A stretch of DNA of 64,000 nucleotides from Kitasatospora aureofaciens (GTDB lineage: Bacteria > Actinomycetota > Actinomycetes > Streptomycetales > Streptomycetaceae). Within the stretch, counting starts at the first letter, position 1, and each line of letters opens with the position of its first letter. The notes beneath the pieces are model-generated. The model had not been told where the DNA came from. It made no database searches and worked only from the letters and a program-made list of their open reading frames with translations. The stretch lies in the NCBI RefSeq assembly GCF_001188955.3, contig NZ_JPRF03000023.1, forward strand, positions 62,001-126,000, read 5' to 3'. The position numbers and the translations under genes were made by a program. Shown here in pieces: positions 8,466-17,193 of the stretch.

Positions 8466-11129
8466 TCAGACGTGGTCGCCGTAGTAGGCCTGGCGCATCA
8501 GGCGCTGCAGGTCGGCGAGCATCGGCATCCGGGGGTTGGCGGGAGCGCACTGGTCCTCGTAGGCGTTCATCGCCTGCTGGGGCACGGCGGCGAGGAAGGC
8601 CGCCTCGTCCACGCCCGCCGCCTTGAAGGAGCGCGGGATACCGACCTTGTCGCGCAGTTCCTCGACCGCCGCCGCGAGGGACTCGACGCCCTGCTCCGGG
8701 GTCGCGGCCGGCAGGCCGAGCATCCGGGCGATGGCCTGGTAGCGCTCCGGAGCCACGTAGCTCTGGTACTTGGGCCAGCCGGTGACCTTCGCCGGGGCGG
8801 AGCCGTTCCAGCGGATCACGTGCGGCAGCAGCAGGGCGTTGGTGCGGCCGTGGGCGATGTGGAAGGTGGCGCCGAGGGTGTGCGCCATGGCGTGGACCGC
8901 ACCCAGGAAGGCGGAGCCGAAGGCCATTCCGGCGATCGTCCCGGCGTTGTGCATCTTCTCCCTGGCCACCGGGTCGTCCGGGCCGTTCACCACCGCCCGC
9001 TCCAGGTTCTCGAAGATGAGCCGGATGCCCTGGAGCGCCAGGCCGTCGGTGAAGTCGTTGGCGTAGACGGACACGTAGGTCTCGATGCAGTGGGTGAGCG
9101 CGTCGAAGCCGGTGTCCGCGGTGACGTGCTTCGGCAGGCCGGTGGTGAGCGCCGGGTCCACGATGGCGACGCTCGGGGTGAGCGCGTAGTCGGCGAGCGG
9201 GTACTTCTGGCCGGTGGCGGTGTCGGTGATCACCGCGAAGGGGGTGACCTCGCTGCCGGTGCCCGAGGTGGTCGGGATGCAGACGAGCTTCGCCTTCGCG
9301 CCGAGGTCGGGGAAGGTGAAGGCGCGCTTGCGGATGTCGAAGAACTTCTCCTTCAGGTCCGCGAACTCCACCTCCGGGTGCTCGTACATCAGCCACATCA
9401 CCTTGGCCGCGTCCATCGGCGAGCCGCCGCCGAGCGCGACGATGGTGTCCGGCTCGAACTCCCGCATCAGCGCGGCGCCCTTGCGCACGGTGTCGATGCT
9501 CGGATTGGGCTCGACGTCGTCCACCACCCGCACCTCGACCGGCTCGCGGCGGCGGTCGAGCACGCCCCGGATCCGCCCCAGGTGGCCGATCTCCACCATG
9601 GTCCGGTCGGTGACGACGACGATCCGGTGGGCGTTCGGCATGCTCGCCAGGTACTTGACCGAGTTGCGCTCGAAGTAGATCTTCGGCGGGACCTTGAACC
9701 ACTGCATGTTGGTGTTGCGCCGCCCGATCCGCTTGATGTTGACGAGGTTCAGCGCCGAGACGTTCCCGGACACCGAGTTGTGCCCGTAGCTGCCGCAGCC
9801 GAGGGTCAGCGAGGGGGTGAAGGCGTTGTAGACGTCGCCGATGCCGCCCTGCGAGCTGGGCGCGTTCCAGATGATCCGGCAGGCCTTGACCGCGTGCCCG
9901 AACTCCTCCACGAACGCGGCGTCCTCGGTGTGCACCGCCGCCGAGTGCCCGAGGCCGTCGAACTCCACCATCGCGGTGGCCAGTCCGACGCCCTCCCGGC
10001 GCGAACGGGCGGTGAGGACGGCGAGCACCGGGCAGAGCTTCTCCCGGGTCAGCGGCTCGGCCGGCCCGACCCGCTCGCAGTCGGCCAGGATCACCGAGGT
10101 GTCGGCCGGCACCTTGAAGCCCGCCGCCTCGGCCACCTGCGCGGCCGAACGGCCCACCGCCGCCGAGTTCAGCCGGCCGCCGGCGCAGCCGGTGCCGTCG
10201 CCGGTCCCGAACAGGTAGCGCTCCAGCAGCGCCTTCTCCTCGGCGCTCGCGTGGTGCGCCTTGAGCTTGCAGAACTCGGCGAGCGCGGCGTCGCGGATCT
10301 CCGCGTCCAGGACGACGGCCTGTTCGGAGGCGCAGATCATGCCGTTGTCGAAGGACTTCGACAGCACGATGTCGTTCACCGCCTGCTTCAGGTCCGCGCT
10401 CTGCTCCACGTACGCAGGGACGTTGCCCGCACCGACTCCTAGGGCCGGCTTGCCGCAGGAGTACGCGGCGCGCACCATCGCGTTGCCGCCGGTGGCCAGG
10501 ATCGTCGCCACGTCCGGGTGGTTCATCAACGCGCCGGTGGCCGCCATCGACGGCTCCTCGATCCACTGGATGCAGTGCTCCGGGGCCCCCGCCACAACCG
10601 CCGCGTCCCGCACGATCCGGGCGGCCTCGGCGGAGCAGCGCTGGGCCGAGGGGTGGAAGGCGAAGACGATCGGGTTGCGGGTCTTGAGGGCCAGCAGGCA
10701 CTTGAAGATGGTCGTCGAGGTCGGGTTGGTCACCGGGGTGATGCCCGCGACTACGCCGACCGGCTCGGCGATCTCCACGATTCCGTCGATGTCGTCGCGG
10801 TGCACCACCCCGACCGTCTTGGTCCCGGCCATCACGTGGGTGACGTTCTCGCAGGCGAAGACGTTCTTGACCGCCTTGTCCTCGAACACCCCGCGCCCGG
10901 TCTCCTCCACCGCCCGCACCGCGAGCGCGGTGTGCCGTTCCAGCGCGGCCAGCGACGCCTTCTTGACGATGTGGTCGACCTGTTCCTGGGTGAAGGGGGC
11001 GTACTCCTGAAGGGAGGTCAGCGCGTTGGCGACCAGTGTGCCGACGGCGTCGTCGGGGCCTGCCGCCCTGTCCGGGAGTGGTGCCGGGGCGGGAGAGGTC
11101 TGTTCCTCGGTCTGCGGGCGACGCGGCAT
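8466..11129 (-). CDS. adhE: Bifunctional acetaldehyde-CoA / alcohol dehydrogenase
   Basis: An 887-residue fusion enzyme that reduces acetyl-CoA to acetaldehyde and then to ethanol, regenerating two NAD+. Residues about 30-470 form the CoA-dependent aldehyde dehydrogenase domain with catalytic Cys266 ([10 protein letters not shown]). Residues about 490-887 form the iron-dependent alcohol dehydrogenase domain ([42 protein letters not shown] carrying the metal-binding histidines). Length matches E. coli AdhE (891). It is the first gene of the adhE-pflB-pflA set, with AGGTG upstream of ATG 11129. DevR-like boxes lie 121-155 bp upstream. Together with PflB it gives formate plus ethanol fermentation. 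AdhE normally assembles into cytosolic spirosome filaments. Confidence 0.96.
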   Translation of the reverse strand: MPRRPQTEEQTSPAPAPLPDRAAGPDDAVGTLVANALTSLQEYAPFTQEQVDHIVKKASLAALERHTALAVRAVEETGRGVFEDKAVKNVFACENVTHVMAGTKTVGVVHRDDIDGIVEIAEPVGVVAGITPVTNPTSTTIFKCLLALKTRNPIVFAFHPSAQRCSAEAARIVRDAAVVAGAPEHCIQWIEEPSMAATGALMNHPDVATILATGGNAMVRAAYSCGKPALGVGAGNVPAYVEQSADLKQAVNDIVLSKSFDNGMICASEQAVVLDAEIRDAALAEFCKLKAHHASAEEKALLERYLFGTGDGTGCAGGRLNSAAVGRSAAQVAEAAGFKVPADTSVILADCERVGPAEPLTREKLCPVLAVLTARSRREGVGLATAMVEFDGLGHSAAVHTEDAAFVEEFGHAVKACRIIWNAPSSQGGIGDVYNAFTPSLTLGCGSYGHNSVSGNVSALNLVNIKRIGRRNTNMQWFKVPPKIYFERNSVKYLASMPNAHRIVVVTDRTMVEIGHLGRIRGVLDRRREPVEVRVVDDVEPNPSIDTVRKGAALMREFEPDTIVALGGGSPMDAAKVMWLMYEHPEVEFADLKEKFFDIRKRAFTFPDLGAKAKLVCIPTTSGTGSEVTPFAVITDTATGQKYPLADYALTPSVAIVDPALTTGLPKHVTADTGFDALTHCIETYVSVYANDFTDGLALQGIRLIFENLERAVVNGPDDPVAREKMHNAGTIAGMAFGSAFLGAVHAMAHTLGATFHIAHGRTNALLLPHVIRWNGSAPAKVTGWPKYQSYVAPERYQAIARMLGLPAATPEQGVESLAAAVEELRDKVGIPRSFKAAGVDEAAFLAAVPQQAMNAYEDQCAPANPRMPMLADLQRLMRQAYYGDHV

Positions 11130-11249
11130 GGCTGGAACACCTTTCGGTTCGTCATCGGAGTTGCGCGCTCGCGGGTCCCGCTCGCGCCTCCACCGTCAGC
11201 CTGCCTCGGCACCCTCCGCCTGGGGCCCGGCCAATGGGGCACACCCGAA

Positions 11250-11284
11250 GGCCGAAGGTCCCTCACCCGCGGACCACCGGTCCC
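11250..11284. promoter_or_regulatory. DevR-like boxes upstream of adhE
   Basis: GGCCGAAGGTCCC (11250-11262; reverse GGGACC-TTCG-GCC) and GGACCACCGGTCCC (11271-11284; reverse GGGACC-GGTG-GTCC) lie 121-155 bp upstream of the adhE start, in a 231-bp gap after the USP gene. Confidence 0.65.
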
Positions 11285-11360
11285 GGTCCGCGCGCCGGAA
11301 CGCCGGTGGCCGTGGTGCCGACCCGTTCGTCGGTACCACGGCCACCTCGGTGCGGACGGA

Positions 11361-12221
11361 TCAGTCGTGCGGGACGACCGCGACCGGGCTGTGTGCGTGG
11401 TGCAGGACGGTATGCGCTACACCGCCCAACCAGGGTGCGGCCGAGTGCAGCCCGGACGTCCGGCGGCCCACCACCGTCAACGAGGCTCCCCGCGACGCCT
11501 CCACCAGCGCCCGACCGGCCGGCCAGGCCGTCACCTCGGCCTCGACGCGTACCTGGGGGAACTTCTCACGCCAGGGCGCGAGTGTGTCCTGGAGACGCAC
11601 CAGCTCCGCCGCCGCCAGGGAGTCCCTGATCTCAGGCTGCCCCACCGACGCCTCCGTCAGGTAGGGCCCGGCGGGAAGCGTGCGGCTCTCCAGCGCCCGA
11701 AGCGTCGCGGCCCGCGCGGCGGCCTGTTCGAAGGCGAAGGCGAGTACCTCGCCGCTGGGCAGGGCGCTGTCCAGCCCGACCACCACATCACCGGAGTCGG
11801 CCGCCGGTCCGTCCGCCCTGGCTCGCACCAGAACCACGGGGCAGTGGGCACGCGCCGCCGTGCGCAGCGCGATCGAGCCGACCAGCAGGCCGGTGAGCCC
11901 GCCCGATCCGCGTGAGCCGACGACCAGCAGGCCGTCCCGCCCGCTGGCGGCGACCAGCGCGTAGGCCGGATTGCCGGGGACGTGCCGACAGGTGACCTCC
12001 AGGCCCGGCAGCACGCGCGTGATGTGGTCCCGCACAGCGAGCACCGGCTGCGGAAGGAACTCACCGCCGCCGTCGGCCTCCGTGGGTGTGAACTCCTCTG
12101 CCGCCCCGGCGTGGATCATCCACAGCGGCCGGCCACTGCGGTGGGCCTGCCGAGCGGCCCACTCGGCCGCGGCCTTGCTCGGTTCCGATCCGTCGACTCC
12201 GACCACTATGGCGTGCGACAT
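11361..12221 (-). CDS. Two-domain universal stress protein
   Basis: A 286-residue tandem USP. Domain 1 (about 1-140) begins IVVGVDGSEPSKAAAEWAA and carries a complete ATP signature, GSRGSGGLTGLLVGS. Domain 2 (about 145-286) begins VVVGLDSALPSGEVLAFAF and has a degenerate signature (GRRTSGLHSAAPWLGG), so only domain 1 is likely to bind ATP. The ATG at 12221 has GGGAGGAG upstream. It is 15 bp downstream of a broken USP copy and follows phosphoketolase on the same strand, so it is probably co-transcribed with xfp. Tandem USPs of this size are typical DosR-regulon members in mycobacteria. Expected location is the cytosol. Confidence 0.9.
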   Translation of the reverse strand: MSHAIVVGVDGSEPSKAAAEWAARQAHRSGRPLWMIHAGAAEEFTPTEADGGGEFLPQPVLAVRDHITRVLPGLEVTCRHVPGNPAYALVAASGRDGLLVVGSRGSGGLTGLLVGSIALRTAARAHCPVVLVRARADGPAADSGDVVVGLDSALPSGEVLAFAFEQAAARAATLRALESRTLPAGPYLTEASVGQPEIRDSLAAAELVRLQDTLAPWREKFPQVRVEAEVTAWPAGRALVEASRGASLTVVGRRTSGLHSAAPWLGGVAHTVLHHAHSPVAVVPHD

Positions 12222-12236
12222 GATGACGCTCCTCCC

Positions 12237-12759
12237 TCATTCGACGGTCGCGGCGCAACTGCACGCGACCTGACGTTCTGACTCCAGGGCCGCCTCGGCG
12301 GGTCGGCGGGCGTCCAGCCCGACCACGACCTGCTCACGCGGTTCCGGGCCCGGCGGGTCCGCGGGGAGCACCACGGTCGGGCAGCCGGCCCGGGCGGCCA
12401 GGTGCGGGGCAGTGGACCCGATACGCAAGCCGGGGAAGCCGCCGGCTCCGCGGGCGGCGACGACGAGCAGTTCGGCGTCCTCCCCGGAGGCCAGCAGCGC
12501 CGCGGTGGCGATGTCGTGGACCTCGTCGGTGCGAGTCTCCAGCTGCGGATAGCGCACCGCCAGGATGTGGCGGACCTCGTGCAACAGGGCGCCCGGGTCG
12601 GGTCGCCGCCCTGCGAACCTCCCGGGGAGCAGATGAGGCATCAGCGGCAGCGCGTGCAGGACGCGCAGCGGGCAGCCGCGCAGCAGCGCCTCGCGGCGGC
12701 CCAGTCGGCGGCGGCCAGGCCGGCTTCGGAACCGTTCCGCCGGTGACGGGTAGCTCCAT
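12237..12759 (-). pseudogene. Frameshifted and truncated universal stress protein
   Basis: Starts well (AGGAGAACAGCACC before ATG 12759, then MELPVT), but the USP N terminus is split over three frames: MELPVT, then GSEAGLAAADWAA, then REALLRGCPLRVLHALPLM. The VVGVD strand is missing. From about 12695 the frame is intact through a good first domain (HDIATAALLASGEDAELLVV, ARGAGGFPGLRIGS) and into a second (QVVVGLDARRPAEAALE), where it ends abruptly. At least two small indels and a C-terminal truncation are needed to explain it. It sits between xfp and the intact USP with 15-40 bp gaps. Sequencing error cannot be excluded for the single-base shift near 12700. Confidence 0.7.
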
Positions 12760-12798
12760 GGTGCTGTTCTCCTGACGGTCGGCCCCCCTGGTTTCGGG

Positions 12799-15183
12799 TC
12801 AGCCCTGCCAGGTCCAGTCGGTGACCTCGGGCAGGTCGGTGCCGTGCTCGCGGATCCAGTCGTGGTGGCGGGTGCGCCGGTCGGCCATCTCCTGGCGCAC
12901 GGCGGCGGCGCGCACCGCGAGGCCGGGGACGCGGTCGATGACGTCCATGACGAGGCGGTAGCGGTCCACGTCGTTGCGGACCACCATGTCGAACGGCGTG
13001 GTGGTGGTGCCGGACTCCTTGTAGCCGCGCACGTGCAGCTGCGGGTGGACGGCACGGCGGTAGGCCAGGCGGTGGATCAGCCACGGGTAGCCGTGGTACG
13101 CAAAGATCACCGGCCGGTCGTGGGTGAACAGGGCGTCGAACTCGGCGTCGGGCATCCCGTGCGGGTGTTCCTCCGCGGGCATCAGCCGGGCCAGGTCGAC
13201 CACGTTGACCACCCGGACGCGGAGGTCGGGCAGGTGCCGGCGGAGCAGATCGGCGGCCGCGAGGACCTCCTGGGTGGGCACGTCCCCGGCGCAGGCCAGG
13301 ACGACGTCGGGCTCCCGGCTGCTGTCGTCGGTGCCGGCCCATTCCCAGATCCCGGCGCCCCGGGCGCAGTGGGCGCGGGCCTGGTCGAGGGTGAGCCAGT
13401 CGAAGCAGGGCTGCTTGCCGGCGACCACGACGTTCACGTAGTCGCGGCTGCGCAGTACGTGGTCGGCGGTGGCGAGCAGGGTGTTGGCGTCCGGTGGGAA
13501 GTAGACCCGCACGGCTTCGGGGCTCTTGTTGAGGACGTGGTCGACGAAGCCGGGGTCCTGGTGGGAGAAGCCGTTGTGGTCCTGGCGCCAGACGTGCGAG
13601 GTGAGTAGGTAGTTGAGCGAGGCGATGGGTGCGCGCCAGGGCAGCGCGCGGGTGGTGCGCAGCCACTTGATGTGCTGGTTGACCATGGAGTCGACGATGT
13701 GGACGAAGGCCTCGTAGCAGGAGAAGAGGCCGTGTCGGCCGGTGAGGAGGTAGCCCTCCAGCCAGCCCTGGCAGGTGTGTTCGGAGAGGATCTCCATCAC
13801 CCGGCCGTCGTGGGCGAGGTGTTCGTCGACGGGCAGGGTGTCGGCCTGCCAGGCCTTGCCGGTGGCGGTGTAGACGGCCTGGAGGCGGTTGGAGGCGGTC
13901 TCGTCCGGGCCGACCAGGCGGAAGTCACGGCGCTCGGCGGTGTCCGCCATCACCCGGGCCAGCAGGTCGCCCAGGACCCGGGTGGGCTCGTGCAGCGTCG
14001 CACCGGGCTTGTCCACGGGTACGGCGTAGCGCTCCAGCGGCGGCATCGGCAGGTCTCGCAGCAGCAGGCCTCCGTTGGCGTGCGGGTTCGCGCCGAGACG
14101 GCGGGTGCCTTCGGGGACGCGGTCGAGGACCCGCGCCGCCGGGCGGCCGTGGTCGTCGAACAGTTCCTCCGGCCGGTAGGAGCGCAACCAGTCCTCCAGC
14201 TGCCGGAGGTGCGAAGGGTTGTCGCGGACCTGGTCGAGGGGTACCTGGTGGGCGCGCCAGGTGCCTTCCACCGGCAGGCCGTCCACCTCGGCCGGGCCGG
14301 TCCAGCCCTTGGGCGTGCGCAGGACGATGAGCGGCCAGTGCGGTCGGCGGGTGCCGCCGTCGGCGCGGGCTTCCTGCTGGATGGCGGTGATCCGGTCCAG
14401 GGCGGTGTCCATGGCCCCGGCCATGGCATGGTGAACCGTCAGTGGGTCGTTGCCGCCGACGTACAGCGGGTCGTGGCCGTAGCCGCGCAGCAAGGCGTCG
14501 AGCTCCCCTTCGGGCAGGCGGGCGAGCACGGTCGGGTTGGCGATCTTGTAGCCGTTGAGGTGCAGGATCGGCAGGACGGCGCCGTCGTGGACGGGGTCGA
14601 GGAACTTGTTGCCGTGCCAGGAGGCCGCCAGTGGGCCGGTCTCGGCCTCTCCGTCGCCGATCACGCAGGCGACCAGCAACCCGGGGTTGTCGAAGGCGGC
14701 GCCGTAGGCGTGCGAGAGCGCGTAGCCGAGTTCGCCGCCCTCGTGGATCGAACCCGGTGTCTCAGGGGCGACGTGGCTGGGCACACCGCCGGGGAAGGAG
14801 AACCGGCGGAACAGCCGGGCCATGCCGGCCTCGTCGCGGGTGACGTCCGGGTAGGTGTCTGTGTAGCTGCCGTCCAGCCAGGAGTTCGCGAGGACGGCGG
14901 GCCCGCCGTGACCGGGGCCCCAGACGCAGACGGCGTCGAGGTCCCGTGCGCTGATCACACGGTTGAGGTGGGTGTGGACAAGGTTGAGGCCGGGCGAGGT
15001 GCCCCAGTGGCCCAGCAACCGGGGTTTGATGTGCTCTGGGCGCAGCGGCTCGCGCAGCAGCGGGTTCGCCATCAGGTAGATCTGGCCCGCCGCGAGGTAG
15101 TTGGCGGCCCGCCAGTGGGTGTCGAGCGCCCGGATCTCCTCGTCGGACGGTCCACCGGGAGCCGAACTGGGGGTGACGGACAT
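12799..15183 (-). CDS. xfp: Phosphoketolase (xylulose-5-P / fructose-6-P)
   Basis: A 794-residue ThDP enzyme (EC 4.1.2.9/4.1.2.22) cleaving xylulose 5-phosphate to acetyl phosphate and glyceraldehyde 3-phosphate. Family blocks are seen in order: [56 protein letters not shown] (ThDP-binding GDGE...), [19 protein letters not shown] and GKQPCFDWL. Full length for the family (about 790-830). ATG 15183 is chosen because GAGGAG lies 10 nt upstream; a GTG 33 nt earlier lacks such a site. It heads the xfp-(broken usp)-usp unit, and two DevR-like boxes lie 88-134 bp upstream. It would supply acetyl phosphate, and hence ATP through acetate kinase, which is not in this window. Confidence 0.96.
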   Translation of the reverse strand: MSVTPSSAPGGPSDEEIRALDTHWRAANYLAAGQIYLMANPLLREPLRPEHIKPRLLGHWGTSPGLNLVHTHLNRVISARDLDAVCVWGPGHGGPAVLANSWLDGSYTDTYPDVTRDEAGMARLFRRFSFPGGVPSHVAPETPGSIHEGGELGYALSHAYGAAFDNPGLLVACVIGDGEAETGPLAASWHGNKFLDPVHDGAVLPILHLNGYKIANPTVLARLPEGELDALLRGYGHDPLYVGGNDPLTVHHAMAGAMDTALDRITAIQQEARADGGTRRPHWPLIVLRTPKGWTGPAEVDGLPVEGTWRAHQVPLDQVRDNPSHLRQLEDWLRSYRPEELFDDHGRPAARVLDRVPEGTRRLGANPHANGGLLLRDLPMPPLERYAVPVDKPGATLHEPTRVLGDLLARVMADTAERRDFRLVGPDETASNRLQAVYTATGKAWQADTLPVDEHLAHDGRVMEILSEHTCQGWLEGYLLTGRHGLFSCYEAFVHIVDSMVNQHIKWLRTTRALPWRAPIASLNYLLTSHVWRQDHNGFSHQDPGFVDHVLNKSPEAVRVYFPPDANTLLATADHVLRSRDYVNVVVAGKQPCFDWLTLDQARAHCARGAGIWEWAGTDDSSREPDVVLACAGDVPTQEVLAAADLLRRHLPDLRVRVVNVVDLARLMPAEEHPHGMPDAEFDALFTHDRPVIFAYHGYPWLIHRLAYRRAVHPQLHVRGYKESGTTTTPFDMVVRNDVDRYRLVMDVIDRVPGLAVRAAAVRQEMADRRTRHHDWIREHGTDLPEVTDWTWQG

Positions 15184-15270
15184 GGCTGTGGTCTCCTCGG
15201 AGTCTGCCGGCTTCACCGACCGTTACGGGCGGTCGGCACTCATCGTCGCCCCGCGGCCAGAGCTTCCGCA

Positions 15271-15379
15271 GGGCCGAACGGGCCACATTCCGCGAGGGAG
15301 AACGGGCCGGTGGTCCCTGCTCGTCCGGGCCTCACTCGAACGGCCCCGGCCCGCCACCCGCCGCCGGGACGTACGGCCC
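15271..15379. promoter_or_regulatory. Three DevR-like boxes upstream of xfp
   Basis: GGGCC-GAAC-GGGCC (15271-15284), GGGCCGGTGGTCCC (15304-15317; reverse GGGACC-ACCG-GCCC) and GGGACGTACGGCCC (15366-15379). The first two are 88-134 bp upstream of xfp. The third may have served the truncated oleate hydratase copy on the other strand. Confidence 0.65.
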
Positions 15380-15494
15380 GGGAAAGGGGACTGCCGGCCC
15401 TGCGTGGAGGTGCCGCTTCTGCCGCAGGCTGGCGGCACCTGCCGAACGGTGCAGGTACTCCGGACGGGCGGGCGCGACGACGAATGGACGGATC

Positions 15495-15665
15495 ATGATC
15501 GACTGTGGGCGCGAGACGAAGGCCTACCTGGTCGGCGGCGGAATAGCGGCACTGGCCGCCGCGGCCTTCCTGATCCGCGACGGCGACTTCCCCGGCAGGA
15601 AAGTCCAGCAGGCCGACCACTGCGGCTGGACGGAACCCACCGTGATAGAGGTGTCCGGGTCGTAG
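15495..15665 (+). pseudogene. 5' fragment of a second oleate hydratase
   Basis: From ATG 15495 the first 35 residues read MIDCGRETKAYLVGGGIAA, then LAAAAFLIRDGDFPG. This aligns closely with the N-terminal FAD-binding strand of ohyA at 3348 (AHLVGGGIAALSAAAFLIRD). Homology then stops, and after 21 unrelated residues there is a TAG at 15663. The remaining roughly 480 residues are missing. The nucleotide match to ohyA is only moderate, so this looks like an old paralogue rather than a recent duplication. Its break coincides with the truncated end of a dehydrogenase gene on the other strand, suggesting a deletion that removed both 3' ends. Confidence 0.75.
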
Positions 15666-16242
15666 GGCAGGCCCAGCGTCCGGTGGAGCCTGACCTGCAC
15701 CGGCATGTCGACCTCACCCGGGTGTAGACCGCGGTGACCCGTAAGCCGTTGCGGTACTCCTCCGCCCGCAGCGACTCGGCCAGCGCCTTCAGCGCGAACT
15801 TCGAGGCGGCGTCACCGCCCAGGCCGGGAGGCGCGTGCGGCCCGGCCCCCAAGTCCAGGAACACCACGTGCCCCCGGGCTCCGCGCAGCGCGGGCAGCAC
15901 CAGACGGGTCAGCCGTCCTGGCGCCACCCCGTTGACCGCCAGTATCTCCTGCCACGCCGCCGCGTCGAATCCGGCCGCCGTCCCCGGTTCCAGGACCCCG
16001 GCGACGTGCCGCAAAAAGTCCAGCCGGTCCGGAAGCCCCTGCTTCTCCAGTGCGGTGACCAGGACCGACGGCTCGGCGAGATCCGCCACCACGGTTCGGC
16101 TCCTCAAGAACCGTGTACCCAGCGCCTCCGCCCGTTCCTCGTTCCTGGCCAGCAGCCACGGTTCCTCGCCGTGCTCCGCGAGCAGCCCCGCCACGGTGGC
16201 TCCGATGCCCGAACCGGCACGGGTGATGAGGTGGGCGCCCAT
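15600..16242 (-). pseudogene. Short-chain dehydrogenase, frameshifted and truncated
   Basis: An SDR of the classical type. Starts at ATG 16242 after AGGAG. Motifs: LITRAGSGIGATVAGLLAEHG (Rossmann; glycine-rich TGxxxGIG partly altered), then a Ser-poor active-site region and ASKFALKALAESL, where the catalytic Tyr of YxxxK is changed (DAASKFALK). After GLRVTAVYT the frame is lost. Restoring one base near 15715 continues the protein as PGEVDMPVQVRLHRTLGLPYD (tail of the same family). The C terminus then breaks off where the oleate hydratase fragment begins. Both the frameshift and the truncation argue for a pseudogene. It lies 154 bp beyond the hpf gene. Confidence 0.7.
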
Positions 16243-16311
16243 GGTGCGCTCCTGCCCGGGGGAGCCGCGGCGGAACGCCCGTTTCACGCCGAACCGGGCC
16301 GAACAGCCAGC

Positions 16312-16345
16312 AGCGCCGGGAGCGGCCCCACCCGCTCCCGGCGCT
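16312..16345 (-). terminator. Terminator of the arc-hpf operon
   Basis: A perfect 14-bp stem, AGCGCCGGGAGCGG (16312-16325), six-base loop, CCGCTCCCGGCGCT (16332-16345), lies 51 bp after the hpf stop at 16396. Confidence 0.8.
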
Positions 16346-16395
16346 TCGTCCTGGTCCGGGTCAAGCTCCCACAACCGACCTGGATTTCACCCGCG

Positions 16396-17169
16396 CTACT
16401 GGTCCGCGGGAGTGATCAGTCCGTAGTGGCCGTCGTACCGGTGGTACAGGATGTTGCCGCGACCGGTCGAGGCGTCCGTGAAGAAGACGAACGGCAGGCC
16501 GCCCAGGTCGAGACGCGCGACCGCCTCGGCGACGGTGATCTCGGGGACGCCGGCGGTGCTCACCGAGATACCCGCTTCGGCCTCGGGCGCCGGACCGGCC
16601 GAGGAGATCCGGTACTCCCCCGCCGTCCCGTCCCGGTAGACGACGCTGTCGCAGTTCGTCACCGTGTCGGTGTACAGGTGGAAGTCGTAGTCCATCGCCT
16701 CCAGTTCGAATACCGCCGCCCACGCACTCTGCCGCGCGAGGCTGTAGGTCTTGTGTCGCTCGATGCGGCGCTCCTCCGTGCCCAGCGCGCGGCGCTGCGG
16801 CCGGTGTTCGTGCCCGGCGGCCGCGTGTGCCTCGTTGTGGTGGCGGTCGTGGCGGTGGGTCCGGAGGCGGGCGATCCTGGCGTTCAGGCGGTCCTGGAGC
16901 AGGTCGACGGCCTCCTGCATGGTGGTGGCGGCGACGTGGGCGCGCACGGGCCGTCCGTTGAGGTCGACCGTGGCCTGGGCGATCGACGGCTTGGCGACCG
17001 CGTGGTCGGCCTCCTGGGTGAGCTTCACCCGGGCCGCGAGGACCGGCTCGTCGAGGCGTTCGAGCGCCGCGAGCAGCTTGGTCCGGGCGTATTCGGGCGC
17101 AGCCAGAGAGACTTCGCCACGGGCCGTCACCAGGACCTCGGTGGCGGGTCGGGTCTGCAGACGGGTCAT
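16396..17169 (-). CDS. hpf: Long ribosome hibernation factor with two C-terminal domains (RafH-like)
   Basis: A 257-residue S30AE-family ribosome hibernation factor. The N-terminal S30AE domain (about 10-105; ARVKLTQEADHAVAKPSIAQ, PVRAHVAATTMQEAVDLLQD) binds the 30S decoding region. A His/Arg-rich linker (103-140) leads to two successive C-terminal dimerisation-type domains, about 138-190 (RIERHKTYSLARQSAWAAVF) and 207-255 (ITVAEAVARLDLGGLPFVFF). The tandem tail resembles the mycobacterial hypoxia factor RafH (Rv0079/MSMEG_3935), a DosR-regulon member, rather than ordinary long HPF. ATG 17169 has GAAAGGAAA upstream. It is the last gene of arcDABC-hpf, 24 bp after arcC. Predicted role: storage of ribosomes during oxygen starvation. 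Confidence 0.88.
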   Translation of the reverse strand: MTRLQTRPATEVLVTARGEVSLAAPEYARTKLLAALERLDEPVLAARVKLTQEADHAVAKPSIAQATVDLNGRPVRAHVAATTMQEAVDLLQDRLNARIARLRTHRHDRHHNEAHAAAGHEHRPQRRALGTEERRIERHKTYSLARQSAWAAVFELEAMDYDFHLYTDTVTNCDSVVYRDGTAGEYRISSAGPAPEAEAGISVSTAGVPEITVAEAVARLDLGGLPFVFFTDASTGRGNILYHRYDGHYGLITPADQ

Positions 17170-17193
17170 CGCGGTTTCCTTTCCGGGTGGTTT

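Noticed and set aside
6100..10701. A 1,500-residue open frame suggesting an AdhE-PflB fusion
   Set aside because: The upstream two thirds is an out-of-frame shadow of adhE; pflB has its own ribosome site and ATG at 8367, and adhE ends with a proper stop at 8466.
13672..15498. A 608-residue plus-strand open frame over phosphoketolase
   Set aside because: Low-complexity antisense frame without ribosome site or family motif.
15595..15720. Programmed frameshift in the short-chain dehydrogenase
   Set aside because: No slippery sequence or stimulatory structure at the site, and the gene is also truncated, so decay is simpler.
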